This document shows, one piece after another, positions 7,713-16,636 of a stretch of DNA of 64,000 bases. Source of the DNA: CAVQLX01 sp963811605 (GTDB lineage Bacteria > Desulfobacterota > Binatia > DP-6); NCBI GenBank assembly GCA_963811605.1, contig CAWESA010000010.1:806001-870000 (forward strand), read 5' to 3'. Position numbers and translations under genes: made by a program. The notes under the pieces are model-generated. The model was not told the origin of the DNA, made no database searches, and was given only the letters and a program-made list of their open reading frames with translations. Positions within the stretch are counted from its first letter, which is position 1. Every line of letters starts with the position of its first letter.

Positions 7713-9788
7713 TCACGCGTCCGCGCGATCGGAGAGCGCGATCAGGTAGTTGCCGAACGCGTCGATGGTCGCGCGCTGTCCCGGGTAGACGACGATGGTG
7801 GTGAAGGGCTCCTCCACGATCGCGGGCCCGAGGATCGCCTGCCCCGGCATCAGGCGCGGGCCGTCCCAGATCGGCGTCGCGACGTAGCGGCCGCGGAAGA
7901 ACGCCTTGCGGGCGCCGAGGCGCGCGTTCTGCGCTCTCCGTCGCGGGAGGCGGGGCAGCTCCGGCTTGCGCTCGACCGCGACCGCCTTGAGACGCAGGCC
8001 GCGCAGGATCGGCTCCTGGTCGCGACTGGCGTACGTGTGCAGCTCCTCGTGGAGGCGATGGAAGCGCTCGACGGTAGCCGCGAGGGCGCGCGCGCTCACC
8101 GGGCCGGACCGTACGGCCAGCGGGACGGCCATGTCGAAGGTCTGCCCGGGGTAGCAAAGCGCCGCCATGCGCTCGAGGCGCAGCGGGCGCTTGCGGCCGC
8201 CGCCGGCGAACGCGGCCCGAGCCGCCTGCTCCATGTCGGCGAACAGGCGATTCACGCGGGCGAGGTCGACCTGCGACGTCGGCGCGACGTAGGAGCGCAT
8301 CTCGTCGACCACATGATCGGTGAGCAGCAGGCCGAGCGCGGAGAACGCGGGCGACAGCTTGGGAACCAGGAGACGACGGATGCCGAGCTCGGCGGCCTGC
8401 ATGCCGGCGTGCACCGGGCCGTTGCCGCCGTAGACCACCAGGGTGAGGCCGCGCGGATCCACTCCCCGACGCGCCGTCGCCTTGCGAATCGCGTTCGCCA
8501 TGTTGGCGTTGACCAGGCGGAAGACCCCGGCGGCCGCCTCGACGACCGACAGCCCGAGCGGTCGCGCGACACGCTCGCGCAGCGCGGCCTGTGCGCCCTC
8601 GGCGTCGAGGCGCATCGTCCCGCCACAGAAGCGGTCGGGATTGAGATAGCCGAGGACGACGTTGGCGTCGGTCACCGTCGGCTCGACACCGCCGCGGCGA
8701 TAGCACACGGGTCCCGGTTCCGCCCCGGCGCTCTGCGGACCGACCTTGAGCACACCCGACTCGACGCGCGCGATCGAGCCGCCGCCCGCGCCCACGGTCT
8801 CCACGTCCACCATCGGCAGGCCGACGAGGTAGCGATGGTGCCAGTTCCAGCCCGACTTCACCTCCGGCGCGCCGCCGCGGACCAGGCAGACGTCGTAGCT
8901 CGTGCCGCCCATGTCGACGGACAGGAAATCGGCGATACCCGCCGCACCGGCGACCGCCGTCGCGCCCATGACGCCGCCCGCCGGACCCGATCCCATGACG
9001 CCGACGGCCTTCTGCGCCACGTAGCCGCCGGGCATCACGCCGCCGTTCGACTGCATGATGAGGAGCTCGCCGCGGAAGGCCGCCTCGCGCAGGCGGCCGT
9101 CGAGACGGCTGAGATAGCGCTCGATCTTCGGACCGACGTAGGCGTTCACCAGCGTCGTACTGGTGCGCTCGAACTCCGGTCCCGCCGACATCACCTCGTG
9201 CGACAGGGACACCATGACGCCCGGCAGCTCCTCGGCGGCCAGCTCGCGCACCCGGCGCTCGTGCGCCGGGTTGACGAACGAGAACAGCAGCACGACGGCG
9301 AGCGACTCGATGCCCTGCCGCTGCATGCGACGCAGCGCGCGCCGGACGGCGTCTTCGTCGAGTGGCGTGATCACCTGGCCCTCGAAGTCGAGACGCTCCG
9401 GGACTCCGTAGCGCTGGCGACGCGGGCAGATCGGCTTCGGAGGCGGGAACGCCGGATCCCAGATGTCTTCCTTGTAGCCGCGTCGGATCTCGATCTCGTC
9501 GCGGTGCCCCTCGCTGGTGACCAGCCCGGTCACGGCGCCCGACATCTCGATCATCGTGTTGTCGGCGGTGGTGGTGCCGTGGACGATGAGATCGGTGCGC
9601 GCGAGCAGCTCGTCGAGCATCAGGCCCTCGCGCGCTGCGAGCTGGCGCAGGCCTCCCAGCACGCCCTCCGACTGGTCGCGCGGCGTCGTCGGATGCTTGT
9701 CGAGCACGAGCGCGGTGTCACGGACCAGGACCAGGTCGGTGAAGGTGCCCCCGACGTCGACGCCGATGCGATAGGAGGGACGCGCCAC
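7713..9788 (-). CDS. hyuA: Hydantoinase/oxoprolinase A subunit (HyuA family)
   Basis: A 691-residue protein starting YRIGVDVGGTFTDLVLV, the actin-like ATPase phosphate-binding strand that opens every HyuA, oxoprolinase or acetone carboxylase beta subunit. HGTTTADNTMIE, SVDMGGTSYDVCLV, VGAGGGSIARV and VYGGNGPVHAG follow in family order. These subunits couple ATP hydrolysis to opening of hydantoin-like rings or activation of carbonyl substrates, together with a B subunit. The B subunit is normally adjacent. Here the only candidate is at 17046-18866, on the same strand but over 7 kb upstream in transcription order. Substrate cannot be told from sequence. Confidence 0.92.
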   Translation of the reverse strand: MARPSYRIGVDVGGTFTDLVLVRDTALVLDKHPTTPRDQSEGVLGGLRQLAAREGLMLDELLARTDLIVHGTTTADNTMIEMSGAVTGLVTSEGHRDEIEIRRGYKEDIWDPAFPPPKPICPRRQRYGVPERLDFEGQVITPLDEDAVRRALRRMQRQGIESLAVVLLFSFVNPAHERRVRELAAEELPGVMVSLSHEVMSAGPEFERTSTTLVNAYVGPKIERYLSRLDGRLREAAFRGELLIMQSNGGVMPGGYVAQKAVGVMGSGPAGGVMGATAVAGAAGIADFLSVDMGGTSYDVCLVRGGAPEVKSGWNWHHRYLVGLPMVDVETVGAGGGSIARVESGVLKVGPQSAGAEPGPVCYRRGGVEPTVTDANVVLGYLNPDRFCGGTMRLDAEGAQAALRERVARPLGLSVVEAAAGVFRLVNANMANAIRKATARRGVDPRGLTLVVYGGNGPVHAGMQAAELGIRRLLVPKLSPAFSALGLLLTDHVVDEMRSYVAPTSQVDLARVNRLFADMEQAARAAFAGGGRKRPLRLERMAALCYPGQTFDMAVPLAVRSGPVSARALAATVERFHRLHEELHTYASRDQEPILRGLRLKAVAVERKPELPRLPRRRAQNARLGARKAFFRGRYVATPIWDGPRLMPGQAILGPAIVEEPFTTIVVYPGQRATIDAFGNYLIALSDRADA

Positions 9789-9987
9789 GTGAGGTGGCTA
9801 CACCGAAGAGCGCGGGCGCGACAAGAGAACGAGCCGTCACCGCGCGACCGCCCATCGTCGATCCAGCCACGAAGCCGCCCGATTGACGACCTCTTCGCAC
9901 TGGCGCCCTCGGGCCCCGTGTGGCGACCCCGTGGGCCGTCGGAACGCACTTGCAGTTGCCGCCGGGACACTCTTTCATGTGCCCGTG

Positions 9988-10785
9988 ATGATGTGGTGTG
10001 GCCTGGAGGCGCGTGGTCCGGTTGCGCGATCCAGGTCGCGCGCGCTCGTGATCGCGCTCACCGTGGTCGTGGCGGTCGCCGGATGCGGGGCGCCCGTGCG
10101 TCGGCGGCGGCCGCCGCCGCCCGGCGCGGAGGCGACGATCGCCGATCGCGTCGTGCAGTACGGGCCCGCCGTCCGGGCGCGGGTCGCGCCGTACTTCCGG
10201 GCTGCCCGGGTGCCCTATCCACCGACGCGCTTCGTGCTCCTCGGCCTCAAGCAGGAGCGCGAGCTGCAGCTCTTCGCCGCCGGCCCCGGGCAGGAGCTCG
10301 CCTTCATCCGCACCTACCCGATCTACGGCGCCAGCGGGGTGCTCGGACCGAAGCTCCGCGAGGGCGATCGTCAGGTTCCGGAGGGAATCTACACGATCGC
10401 CTACATGAACCCGAACAGCATCTCCCACCTCTCGCTCGCCCTCAGCTATCCGAATGACTACGACCGTGCCCGCGCCGTGGAAGACGGCCGCCCCGACGAG
10501 ACCCTCGGAGGCAGCATCATGATCCATGGTGGGTCGGGCTCGATCGGCTGCATGGCGGTGGGCGACGCGGCGGCCGAGGATCTGTTCATCCTGGCGGCCG
10601 ATGCGGGCTGGGATCGCGGCCTGATCGTGGTCAGCCCGGTCGACTTCCGGCGGACGGATCTCCCCGCCGACTATCGCCCCCCGACGCGCTGGGTGAACGA
10701 CCTCTACGCCTGGATTCGCGCCGAGCTGGACACGCTCCCGCTCGCGCCACCGCCGGCGGCGTCGGTTGCCGCCGGAGCGCCCTGA
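9988..10785 (+). CDS. L,D-transpeptidase (YkuD/YafK-like) lipoprotein
   Basis: A 265-residue protein. A basic N-terminus and hydrophobic core end in VAVAGC, a lipobox, so it is probably anchored as a lipoprotein. The catalytic YkuD signature is IMIHGGSGSIGCMAVG, with His about residue 180 and the nucleophilic Cys about residue 188. The PEGIYTIAYMNPNS strand before it is also typical of YafK-type enzymes. L,D-transpeptidases cross-link peptidoglycan or attach or release lipoproteins, so it should act in the periplasm. The ATG at 9988 is chosen because it gives a compact lipoprotein signal; an ATG at 9991 and a GTG at 9985 are alternatives. The 199 bases between it and hyuA are a divergent upstream region with no clear promoter. 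Confidence 0.85.
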   Translation: MMWCGLEARGPVARSRSRALVIALTVVVAVAGCGAPVRRRRPPPPGAEATIADRVVQYGPAVRARVAPYFRAARVPYPPTRFVLLGLKQERELQLFAAGPGQELAFIRTYPIYGASGVLGPKLREGDRQVPEGIYTIAYMNPNSISHLSLALSYPNDYDRARAVEDGRPDETLGGSIMIHGGSGSIGCMAVGDAAAEDLFILAADAGWDRGLIVVSPVDFRRTDLPADYRPPTRWVNDLYAWIRAELDTLPLAPPPAASVAAGAP

Positions 10786-10997
10786 CGGCGCCGACTCACC
10801 GGAGCCGTTTCAACGGCGGCGGCGTCCAGGTTCCGGCGAGCGCCTCGGCACGCGGCGCATGGATCCGCATCGTGGGCGTGAAGGGCGCCGCCTTTCGGCG
10901 CCGGCGCAGGAGACGGCCGGGGCCACGGCCGTTGCTCCAGCTCCGTGGGGCGCGCATCCTCGCTGGGTCATTCACCCACAGCGAGGGAGGGAGTCCG

Positions 10998-11609
10998 ATG
11001 CTGACGCTGTACCACGCACCGCAGAGCCGCTCGATCCGGCCGCGCTGGCTTCTCGAGGAGCTCGGCGTGCCGCACGATCTGAAGGTCTTGAGTCTCCAGG
11101 CCGGCGATCAGAAGAACCCGGAGTACATGAAGCTCAACCCCAACGGCGCGGTCCCGACGCTGGTCGACGGCGACCTGGCGCTCTGGGAGTCGGGCGCCAT
11201 CTGCCAGTACCTGGCCGACAAGTTCCCCGAGAAGAAGCTCGCGCCGCCGCCGGGGGGGACGCCGGAGCGCGCCAAGTACTACCAGTGGATCCACTACGCC
11301 ATGAGCGGCATCGAGCCGCCCGCCCTCACCATCTTCATGCACACGATGCAGCTCCCCGAGGCAGAGCGGGTGCCGCATCAGGTCGAGAAGGCCAAGACCC
11401 AGCTGGCGGCAGCCCTCAAGGTGGTCGACGACGCCCTCGCCGGACGCGAATGGATCCTCGGATCGCAGTTCACGGCGGCCGACGTGATGCTGGGATCGAC
11501 GATCGCGTGGGCGCAGATGATGGGCCTGGTGACCGACCAGACCCCGAACGTCGCCGCCTATCTCGGCCGCTGCATGTCACGCCCGGCAGCGCAGAAGGCG
11601 ATGGCCTGA
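10998..11609 (+). CDS. Glutathione S-transferase family protein
   Basis: A 203-residue protein of standard GST length. The thioredoxin-like N-domain shows LTLYHAPQSRSIRPRWLLEE (active-site Ser region), NPNGAVPTLVDGD with the cis-Pro, and ESGAICQYLADKF, the glutathione-binding ESxAI motif. The all-helical C-domain has FTAADVMLGS, the usual N-capping box. It should conjugate or reduce electrophiles with glutathione in the cytosol. A GAGGGAGG ribosome site lies before the ATG. It converges on the serine hydrolase gene with only 6 bases between stops. The 212 bases upstream hold a small hairpin (10884-10902) and no gene. Confidence 0.92.
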   Translation: MLTLYHAPQSRSIRPRWLLEELGVPHDLKVLSLQAGDQKNPEYMKLNPNGAVPTLVDGDLALWESGAICQYLADKFPEKKLAPPPGGTPERAKYYQWIHYAMSGIEPPALTIFMHTMQLPEAERVPHQVEKAKTQLAAALKVVDDALAGREWILGSQFTAADVMLGSTIAWAQMMGLVTDQTPNVAAYLGRCMSRPAAQKAMA

Positions 11610-11615
11610 GCCGCC

Positions 11616-12752
11616 TCAGAGGGCGGAGTACAGCGCCGCCATCAGCGCAAAGCCGCGCGTGTCGCCGGCCGTTCCCGGGGCCATCTTGTTCATCACGTAA
11701 GCCCAGCTGACGCGCGCGTCGAGATCGACGAAGCCGAGCGATCCGCCCCAGCCCCCGTGCCCGAAGGCGCGGGGGTTGGGGCTGAGCGGCAGCTCCTTGC
11801 TGGCGAGCATGAAGCCGAGCCCCCACTTGATCCGGAAGCCCAGCACCAGGTCGCGGTCGTAGGCTTGCGGCTCGATGGCGCGGGCGATCGACGCCCCGTC
11901 CAGCAGGGTGACGCCGTCGAGCGAGCCACCACACGCGAGCGCGGACAGGACACGCGCCACCGAGCGCGCGTTGCCGTGGCCGTTGGCGGCAGGAATCTCG
12001 GCACGCCGCCACGCGCTCGTGTTGGCCAGCCCGGGTCGGAGCGCGGGGTTGCCGAGGACCTTGGCGCGCAGCGAGTCGGGCGCGGGCACGCCCAGACCAG
12101 CGGCGGCGTTCTCGGCCGCCGTCGCTGCGATCATCTCGCCGCAGCGGCCGTCCTCCGATCCGGGGAGCCCGATGTGGAAGTCGGCACCCAGCGGGCCGGT
12201 CACCTCGTCACGGAGGAACTGGCCGACGCTCTTGCCGCCGATGCGACGGATCAGCTCGCCCACCAGGTGGCCGAACGTGAGCGCGTGGTAGCCGTTCGCG
12301 GTGCCGGGCTCCCACCACGGCGCCTGCGCCGCGATCGCCGCGGTGTAGCGATCCCAGTCGTACAGGGTCTCGAGCGCGATCCGCTCCCGGATGGCGGCGA
12401 GCCCCGCGGTGTGACTCAGCAGCATCCGCACCGGGATCGCCTCCTTGCCCGCCGCCGCGAACTCGGGCCAGTAGCGGACGACGGGCGCATCGAGATCGAG
12501 CATCCCGCGATCGACCAGGATGTGCGCGCACAGCGCCGTCATCGCCTTCGTGGTCGAGAAGACGTTGACGATGGTGTCGCGCCGCCAGGGGCGCGACCGC
12601 GCCGCGTCGGCGTGCCCGCCCCACAGATCGATGACCGTTCGGCCGGCGACGGTGGCGGCGAACGACGCGCCCACCTCGTGGCCGGCGTCGAAGGCGGCCG
12701 CGAACGTGTCGCGCACCGCGCCGAATCTCGGATCACACTCCCCGTCGATCAT
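11616..12752 (-). CDS. Serine hydrolase, beta-lactamase class C/family VIII esterase type
   Basis: A 378-residue protein. VNVFSTTKAMTA holds the SxxK catalytic motif, GYHALTFGHLVGE is the Tyr-containing second motif as in EstB-like family VIII esterases, and FGHGGWGGSLGFVD replaces the KTG box. There is no signal peptide, which fits a cytosolic esterase rather than a beta-lactamase. The start at 12752 gives MIDGECDPRFG, the usual family N-terminus; the open frame continues further upstream, but that sequence overlaps yjbQ and is not protein-like. It follows yjbQ by 20 bases on the same strand, so the two may be cotranscribed. Confidence 0.88.
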   Translation of the reverse strand: MIDGECDPRFGAVRDTFAAAFDAGHEVGASFAATVAGRTVIDLWGGHADAARSRPWRRDTIVNVFSTTKAMTALCAHILVDRGMLDLDAPVVRYWPEFAAAGKEAIPVRMLLSHTAGLAAIRERIALETLYDWDRYTAAIAAQAPWWEPGTANGYHALTFGHLVGELIRRIGGKSVGQFLRDEVTGPLGADFHIGLPGSEDGRCGEMIAATAAENAAAGLGVPAPDSLRAKVLGNPALRPGLANTSAWRRAEIPAANGHGNARSVARVLSALACGGSLDGVTLLDGASIARAIEPQAYDRDLVLGFRIKWGLGFMLASKELPLSPNPRAFGHGGWGGSLGFVDLDARVSWAYVMNKMAPGTAGDTRGFALMAALYSAL

Positions 12753-12772
12753 GGGCCTCCCGGGCGCGCGGC

Positions 12773-13183
12773 TCACACGCCGAGGATCTTCACCACCACC
12801 CGCTTCTTCCGCCGGCCGTCGAATTCGGCGTAGAACACCTGCTCCCACGGCCCGAGATCGAGCGCTCCCCCGGTGACGGGCAGGATCACCTGGTGGTGGA
12901 TCAGGGTGCGCTTCAGATGCGCGTCCGCGTTGTCCTCGCCCGTCTGGTGGTGGCGGTAGTCGCCCGCGGGCGCGAGCTGCTCGAGCCACTCCATGACGTC
13001 GTGCTTGAGCCCGCTCTCCTCGTCGTTCACCCAGATTCCGGCGGTGATGTGCATGGCGGACACGAGGCACAGACCCTCCTGCACCTTCGACGCCGCGACG
13101 ATCGCCGCCACGCGGTCGGTGATGTTGATCAGCTCGTGGCGCTTCGCCGTGTTGAACCAGAGGTAGTCGGTGTGGGCGCGCAT
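12773..13183 (-). CDS. yjbQ: YjbQ/UPF0047 family protein
   Basis: A 136-residue protein of the UPF0047 family: ELINITDRV, GLCLVSAMHITAGIWVNDEE with the metal-site His, YRHHQTGEDNADAHLKRTL and LGPWEQVFYAEFDG are all in place. Members are small single-domain proteins, some with weak thiamine phosphate synthase activity; the physiological role is unclear. The ATG at 13183 is preceded at 10 bases by AGGGG. A GTG at 13192 is an alternative start. The start codon lies in the 3-base loop of a perfect 12-bp inverted repeat (13169-13195), which could hide it in mRNA. Confidence 0.92.
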   Translation of the reverse strand: MRAHTDYLWFNTAKRHELINITDRVAAIVAASKVQEGLCLVSAMHITAGIWVNDEESGLKHDVMEWLEQLAPAGDYRHHQTGEDNADAHLKRTLIHHQVILPVTGGALDLGPWEQVFYAEFDGRRKKRVVVKILGV

Positions 13184-13195
13184 CGCGCCCACACC
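13169..13195. repeat. Perfect 12-bp inverted repeat around the yjbQ start codon
   Basis: Arms GGTGTGGGCGCG and CGCGCCCACACC flank the trinucleotide CAT, which is the yjbQ start codon read on the minus strand. In mRNA this would form a very stable GC-rich stem with the AUG in the loop and the ribosome site just outside. Confidence 0.7.
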
Positions 13196-13210
13196 CCTAG
13201 CATGGCGGCC

Positions 13211-13912
13211 TCAGTGCCGCATCGACAGGTCGAACACCAGCACCTCGGCGTCGCCGTCGGCCTGGACCGTCAGGCGGTCCTGTCCGGTCACGGCCGCGCC
13301 GTCGCCCTCGTGCAGCGCCGTTCCGTCCACCCGGACGTCGCCGCGCGCGACCTGCATCCAGGCCGTCCGGCCGGGCCGGAGCGCATGCTCCACCCGCTGG
13401 CCCGCGCGGAGCCGGGTGGCGTACACCGAGGCGTCCTGGAAGAGCTCGACGGCGCCGGGCTCCGGCTCGCGAGCCGCGATCTGCCGCAGCACGCCGGGCT
13501 CGAGCGGCACCACCTGCTGGTCGTAGCGCGGCGGAAGTCCGCGTCGCTCGGGCAGGATCCAGATCTGCAGCAGCCGCACGGGCTCCACCGGGGAGGGGTT
13601 GAACTCGCTGTGCTGGATGCCGGTGCCCGCGCTCATGATCTGGACCTCGCCGGGCCGGATGACCGAGCCGGTGCCGAGGCTGTCGCGGTGCTGGAGCTCG
13701 CCGTCGAGCACCCAGGTCAGGATCTCCATGTCGCGGTGCGGGTGCGTCCCGAAGCCGCGTCCGGCGTCGACCACGTCGTCATTGATGACACGCAGGGGAC
13801 CGAAGCCCATGTGGTCGGGGTCGTAGTAGTCGCCGAAGGAGAACGTGTGCCAGCTGTCGAGCCAGTCGATCCGCGTGCGGCCGCGCTGGGCTGCCTGTCG
13901 TACCGTGATCAT
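13211..13912 (-). CDS. Pirin family protein (bicupin)
   Basis: A 233-residue protein. The N-terminal cupin shows DSWHTFSFGDYYDP, GFGTHPHRDMEILTWVLDGE and SAGTGIQHSEFNPS, the conserved pirin blocks with the metal-binding His residues and Glu. The second, more variable cupin fills residues about 130-233. Some bacterial pirins act as quercetin 2,3-dioxygenases; others modulate enzymes, so the reaction is not certain. It is divergent from the LysR regulator at 14004 with 91 bases between, an arrangement common for pirin/LysR pairs. Confidence 0.93.
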   Translation of the reverse strand: MITVRQAAQRGRTRIDWLDSWHTFSFGDYYDPDHMGFGPLRVINDDVVDAGRGFGTHPHRDMEILTWVLDGELQHRDSLGTGSVIRPGEVQIMSAGTGIQHSEFNPSPVEPVRLLQIWILPERRGLPPRYDQQVVPLEPGVLRQIAAREPEPGAVELFQDASVYATRLRAGQRVEHALRPGRTAWMQVARGDVRVDGTALHEGDGAAVTGQDRLTVQADGDAEVLVFDLSMRH

Positions 13913-14003
13913 GACCGCTTCTTAGGCCCGGAAGTCGCTCGTGGTAAGGGGGCTCGGCAGCAACGCACCGTTGACGGGCGGTAGATGGTGCGAGGGAGGG
14001 CGC

Positions 14004-14945
14004 ATGGACCGGCTGGCGGGCATCCCGGCGTTCGAGGGCGTGGTGGCAGCGGGCAGCTTCGCGGGCGCCGCACGCGCGCTCGGGCTGTCGGTCGCCGCGG
14101 TCAGCAAGCAGGTCCGCGCGCTGGAGGACCGGCTGGGCGTCCGCCTCCTCCACCGCACCACCCGCCAGGTGCGGCTCACCGATGCGGGCGAACGCTTTCA
14201 CGAGCGCTGCCAGCGCATCCTCGCCGACCTCGAGGAAGCGGAGCGCGAGGTCGCAGCGGGCCAGGCGACGCCGCGTGGCCGCATCCGGGTGAGCGCGCCG
14301 ATGAGCTTCGGCGAGCGCCATCTCGGCTCCCTGGTGAGCGGGTTCCTCGAGCAGCATCCCGACGTCGAGATCGACCTCGTGCTCGACGACCGCTTCGTCG
14401 ACCTGCTCGCCGAGGGCTTCGACGTCGCCGTCCGCATCGCCGAGCTGCACGACTCGTCGCTCGTGGCGCGCCGGCTGTGCCCGAGCCGGCGCGTGCTGTG
14501 CGCGTCGCCGCGGTACCTGGCCCAGCATGGCGCGCCCGGGACCCCCGACGACCTCGCCGCGCATCGCTGCATCGGCTACGCCTACATGGCGTCGGGCTGC
14601 GACTGGCCGTTCCGGGTCCGGGCCGGCCGCCGTCTCGTCCGCGTACGCGGACCGGTGATGTCGAACAACGGCGACGTGCTGCGCGCCCTCGCGATCGCCG
14701 GCTGCGGCATCGCCCTCCTGCCCACGTTCCTGGTGGCCGGCGATCTGAAAGCCGGGCTCCTGCGGGAGGTGCTGCCCGATCGGCTCGACGGCGACCCGGC
14801 GCTGTGGGTGCTGCACCCGAGCCGGCGCCACGTGCCGCTCGCCGTGCGCGCCTTCGTGGACTTCCTCGTGGCACGTTTCGCCGGCGCCGCGCCGTGGGAC
14901 GAGGGGATCAGGACACGGCCTGCCAGGCGCCCTCGGGCGTCTTGA
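14004..14945 (+). CDS. LysR-family transcriptional regulator
   Basis: A 313-residue protein with an N-terminal winged helix (FEGVVAAGSFAGAARALGLS, then VSKQVRALEDRLGVRLLHRT) and a LysR substrate domain ending in a helix before a basic tail. The pattern is that of the CrgA/DsdC-like LysR branch (LTDAGERFHERCQRIL, GRIRVSAPMSFGE). A GAGGGAGG ribosome site precedes the chosen ATG. It is divergent from the pirin gene and probably controls it from the shared intergenic region. The last 38 bases overlap the 3' end of the converging gene at 14908. Confidence 0.93.
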   Translation: MDRLAGIPAFEGVVAAGSFAGAARALGLSVAAVSKQVRALEDRLGVRLLHRTTRQVRLTDAGERFHERCQRILADLEEAEREVAAGQATPRGRIRVSAPMSFGERHLGSLVSGFLEQHPDVEIDLVLDDRFVDLLAEGFDVAVRIAELHDSSLVARRLCPSRRVLCASPRYLAQHGAPGTPDDLAAHRCIGYAYMASGCDWPFRVRAGRRLVRVRGPVMSNNGDVLRALAIAGCGIALLPTFLVAGDLKAGLLREVLPDRLDGDPALWVLHPSRRHVPLAVRAFVDFLVARFAGAAPWDEGIRTRPARRPRAS

Positions 14946-15810
14946 CGACGACCAGGCGCGGCGGGAACACCAGCATCAGCGCCATGCCGGCGCACATCTG
15001 CTGGCTCTCCTTGACCTTCGCGAACGCCGCCTGATCGGGCGCGTAGAGCGGCGTGCCGTCCTTGCGCTGCACGACGACCTCGGGTCCACCGGGCGTGACG
15101 AACTCGAGCTGGTCGGCGGCGGGCGGCGGGAAGCGCACGCCGGCGGCATGGGCCGCGTCGAGGCACTTCGCCTTGCGCACCTCGGCGGTCTTCACGCCCT
15201 CCTTGCCGTCGAGCACCTTGTAGATCGCGTCATACGGCGGCGCGAACCACCCGGCACGGTCGGTGACCAGCTTCGCGAGCTGCTCCTTGTCGGCATCGCT
15301 GAGCGACGTCACGGCCGGGTAGTGGTGCCACGGCTGATCCTTGGCAAAGTCGGCGGTGAAGGTGCGCTCCAGGCTCACCGGACCGGTCGCCGGCTTGCTC
15401 TCGACGCCCTCGTCGGCCTGGTTGGTACTGCGCGTTCCCTCTTCGCGCACCTGATCGGTCACCGTCGCCCAGCGTAGCTGTGCGGTGTACGGCGACTTCG
15501 TGTCCGTGGGGGTGAACTCGAATCGAATGGTGTTCTTCCCCTTGCGCACCGCCGATCCCATCGACTCGACCGGCACCCACACCGACGGCGCCACCTCGCG
15601 CTCGTCGAACATGACCGGCAGCGACTGCTTCTGGACCGGCTGCTCGGCATACGGCACGCCGTTCAGGAGCACGCGGGCCGTTCCGGGCACCGACTCCACG
15701 TGGTCCTCCTTGATGTCGCCGGTGAAGGGCGTGAACTTGAACTCGACGTTGAGCACGCCGCCGGCGGCGAGCGACGGCACGAGCAGCAGGGCCAGCACGA
15801 TCTGTCGCAT
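14908..15810 (-). CDS. Exported protein of unknown function
   Basis: A 300-residue protein with a clear signal peptide (MRQIVLALLLVPSLAAGG) and no further membrane segment, so probably periplasmic. The middle is beta-rich (ARVLLNGVPYAEQPVQ, KNTIRFEFTPTD) and the C-terminal part helical with two cysteines (KAKCLDAA, QMCAGMAL). I do not recognise a family. It converges on the LysR gene with a 38-base overlap. Confidence 0.7.
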   Translation of the reverse strand: MRQIVLALLLVPSLAAGGVLNVEFKFTPFTGDIKEDHVESVPGTARVLLNGVPYAEQPVQKQSLPVMFDEREVAPSVWVPVESMGSAVRKGKNTIRFEFTPTDTKSPYTAQLRWATVTDQVREEGTRSTNQADEGVESKPATGPVSLERTFTADFAKDQPWHHYPAVTSLSDADKEQLAKLVTDRAGWFAPPYDAIYKVLDGKEGVKTAEVRKAKCLDAAHAAGVRFPPPAADQLEFVTPGGPEVVVQRKDGTPLYAPDQAAFAKVKESQQMCAGMALMLVFPPRLVVVKTPEGAWQAVS

Positions 15811-15851
15811 GGCGGGCTTGTCGTCGGACGCCCCGCGTGTGTCAACCACGC

Positions 15852-16301
15852 TCAGAGCGCCCGCTCCAGCACGCGGTGCGGGCCGACGTCGGGGATGTCG
15901 AAGACGTCCGAGGCGACCGACCATCCGGCGCGCTCCCAGAAGCGCAGCGCCCCGACGCGCGCGTTGCACCACAGGAGGTGCGGCCCGTCCTCCGCGCGGA
16001 GGGCATCGAGCGCGAACAGCAGCAGCGCGCGCCCGAGCCCCCGTCCCCGGAGATCACCGCGCGTTGCCATGCCGCGCACCTGCCAGGCGTCGGCGCCGGC
16101 GCGTGGCCGGCGCATGCACGAGACGCACGCGACCGCACCGCCGCTGTCGCGCAGGAAGGCACCGAAGTGTCGCGTCGACGGCTCGTGGTCGCCGTCGAAG
16201 CGGGCCGTCTCCAGCGGACGTCCGGGACGCAGCTCCGCGTGGCGCAGGGGCAGGATCTCGTCGAGCGTCACGCGGCGCAGCTCGAGCGCGGGCGCTGGCA
16301 T
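15852..16301 (-). CDS. GNAT family N-acetyltransferase
   Basis: A 149-residue protein. Motif A, VRGMATRGDLRGRGLGRALL, carries the acetyl-CoA pyrophosphate loop (R/QxxGxG/A), and NARVGALRFWERAGW is the family's C-terminal block. The N-terminal half (LELRRVTLDEILPLRHAEL) is also typical of small GNATs. The acceptor substrate is unknown. The ATG at 16301 is preferred since upstream sequence is not protein-like. Confidence 0.88.
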   Translation of the reverse strand: MPAPALELRRVTLDEILPLRHAELRPGRPLETARFDGDHEPSTRHFGAFLRDSGGAVACVSCMRRPRAGADAWQVRGMATRGDLRGRGLGRALLLFALDALRAEDGPHLLWCNARVGALRFWERAGWSVASDVFDIPDVGPHRVLERAL

Positions 16302-16433
16302 CGCCGCCAGGGTTTGCTGGCGTGCGACGGCGCCGTCAACCGTGCCCGCGCCGTGCCGCGACGACACCGGTCCGCGTGACCGTCGTCGACCTCGCCCGGG
16401 CGCGCCGGTGGGCGACGCCGCTCGTGACGCCGG

Positions 16434-16636
16434 TCACTCCCAGGCGGCGCGCCACCCGCGCTTTCGTCCGAACTGATCCAGGACGGTCGAGCGCGTTCCG
16501 GGCGGCAGCACCTGGAGTGTCTTCAGGAACTCGATCAGCGCATCGCGGTCGGCAGCGCCGAGCGCCACGGCTGCGTGTGGCAGCCGGCGCAGGAGTTGGC
16601 GTCGGGGCCACGCAGCGAGGCCCCCGAGCCGCGCGC
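16434..16636 (-). pseudogene. Remnant of a di-haem cytochrome / c-type peroxidase-like gene
   Basis: Read on the minus strand, one frame gives LRGPDANSCAGCHTQP, a classic haem c attachment site (CxxCH). A neighbouring frame then gives DRDALIEFLKTLQVLPPGTR, the usual C-terminal end of MauG/CcpA-like di-haem oxidases. The two pieces are normally hundreds of residues apart, so this is a gene reduced by an internal deletion and a frameshift. It follows ridA immediately on the same strand and has no start of its own. Confidence 0.65.

Noticed and set aside
7483..7749. Small plus-strand frame (ending in a basic helix-like sequence) between the USP/CBS and hyuA genes
   Set aside because: It has some helical character but no ribosome site and no recognisable family, and it overlaps hyuA by 37 bases. 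Left unannotated.
9883..9987. Upstream in-frame ATG of the L,D-transpeptidase gene
   Set aside because: It adds 35 residues before the lipoprotein signal, which would spoil export; the ATG at 9988 gives a normal lipobox distance.
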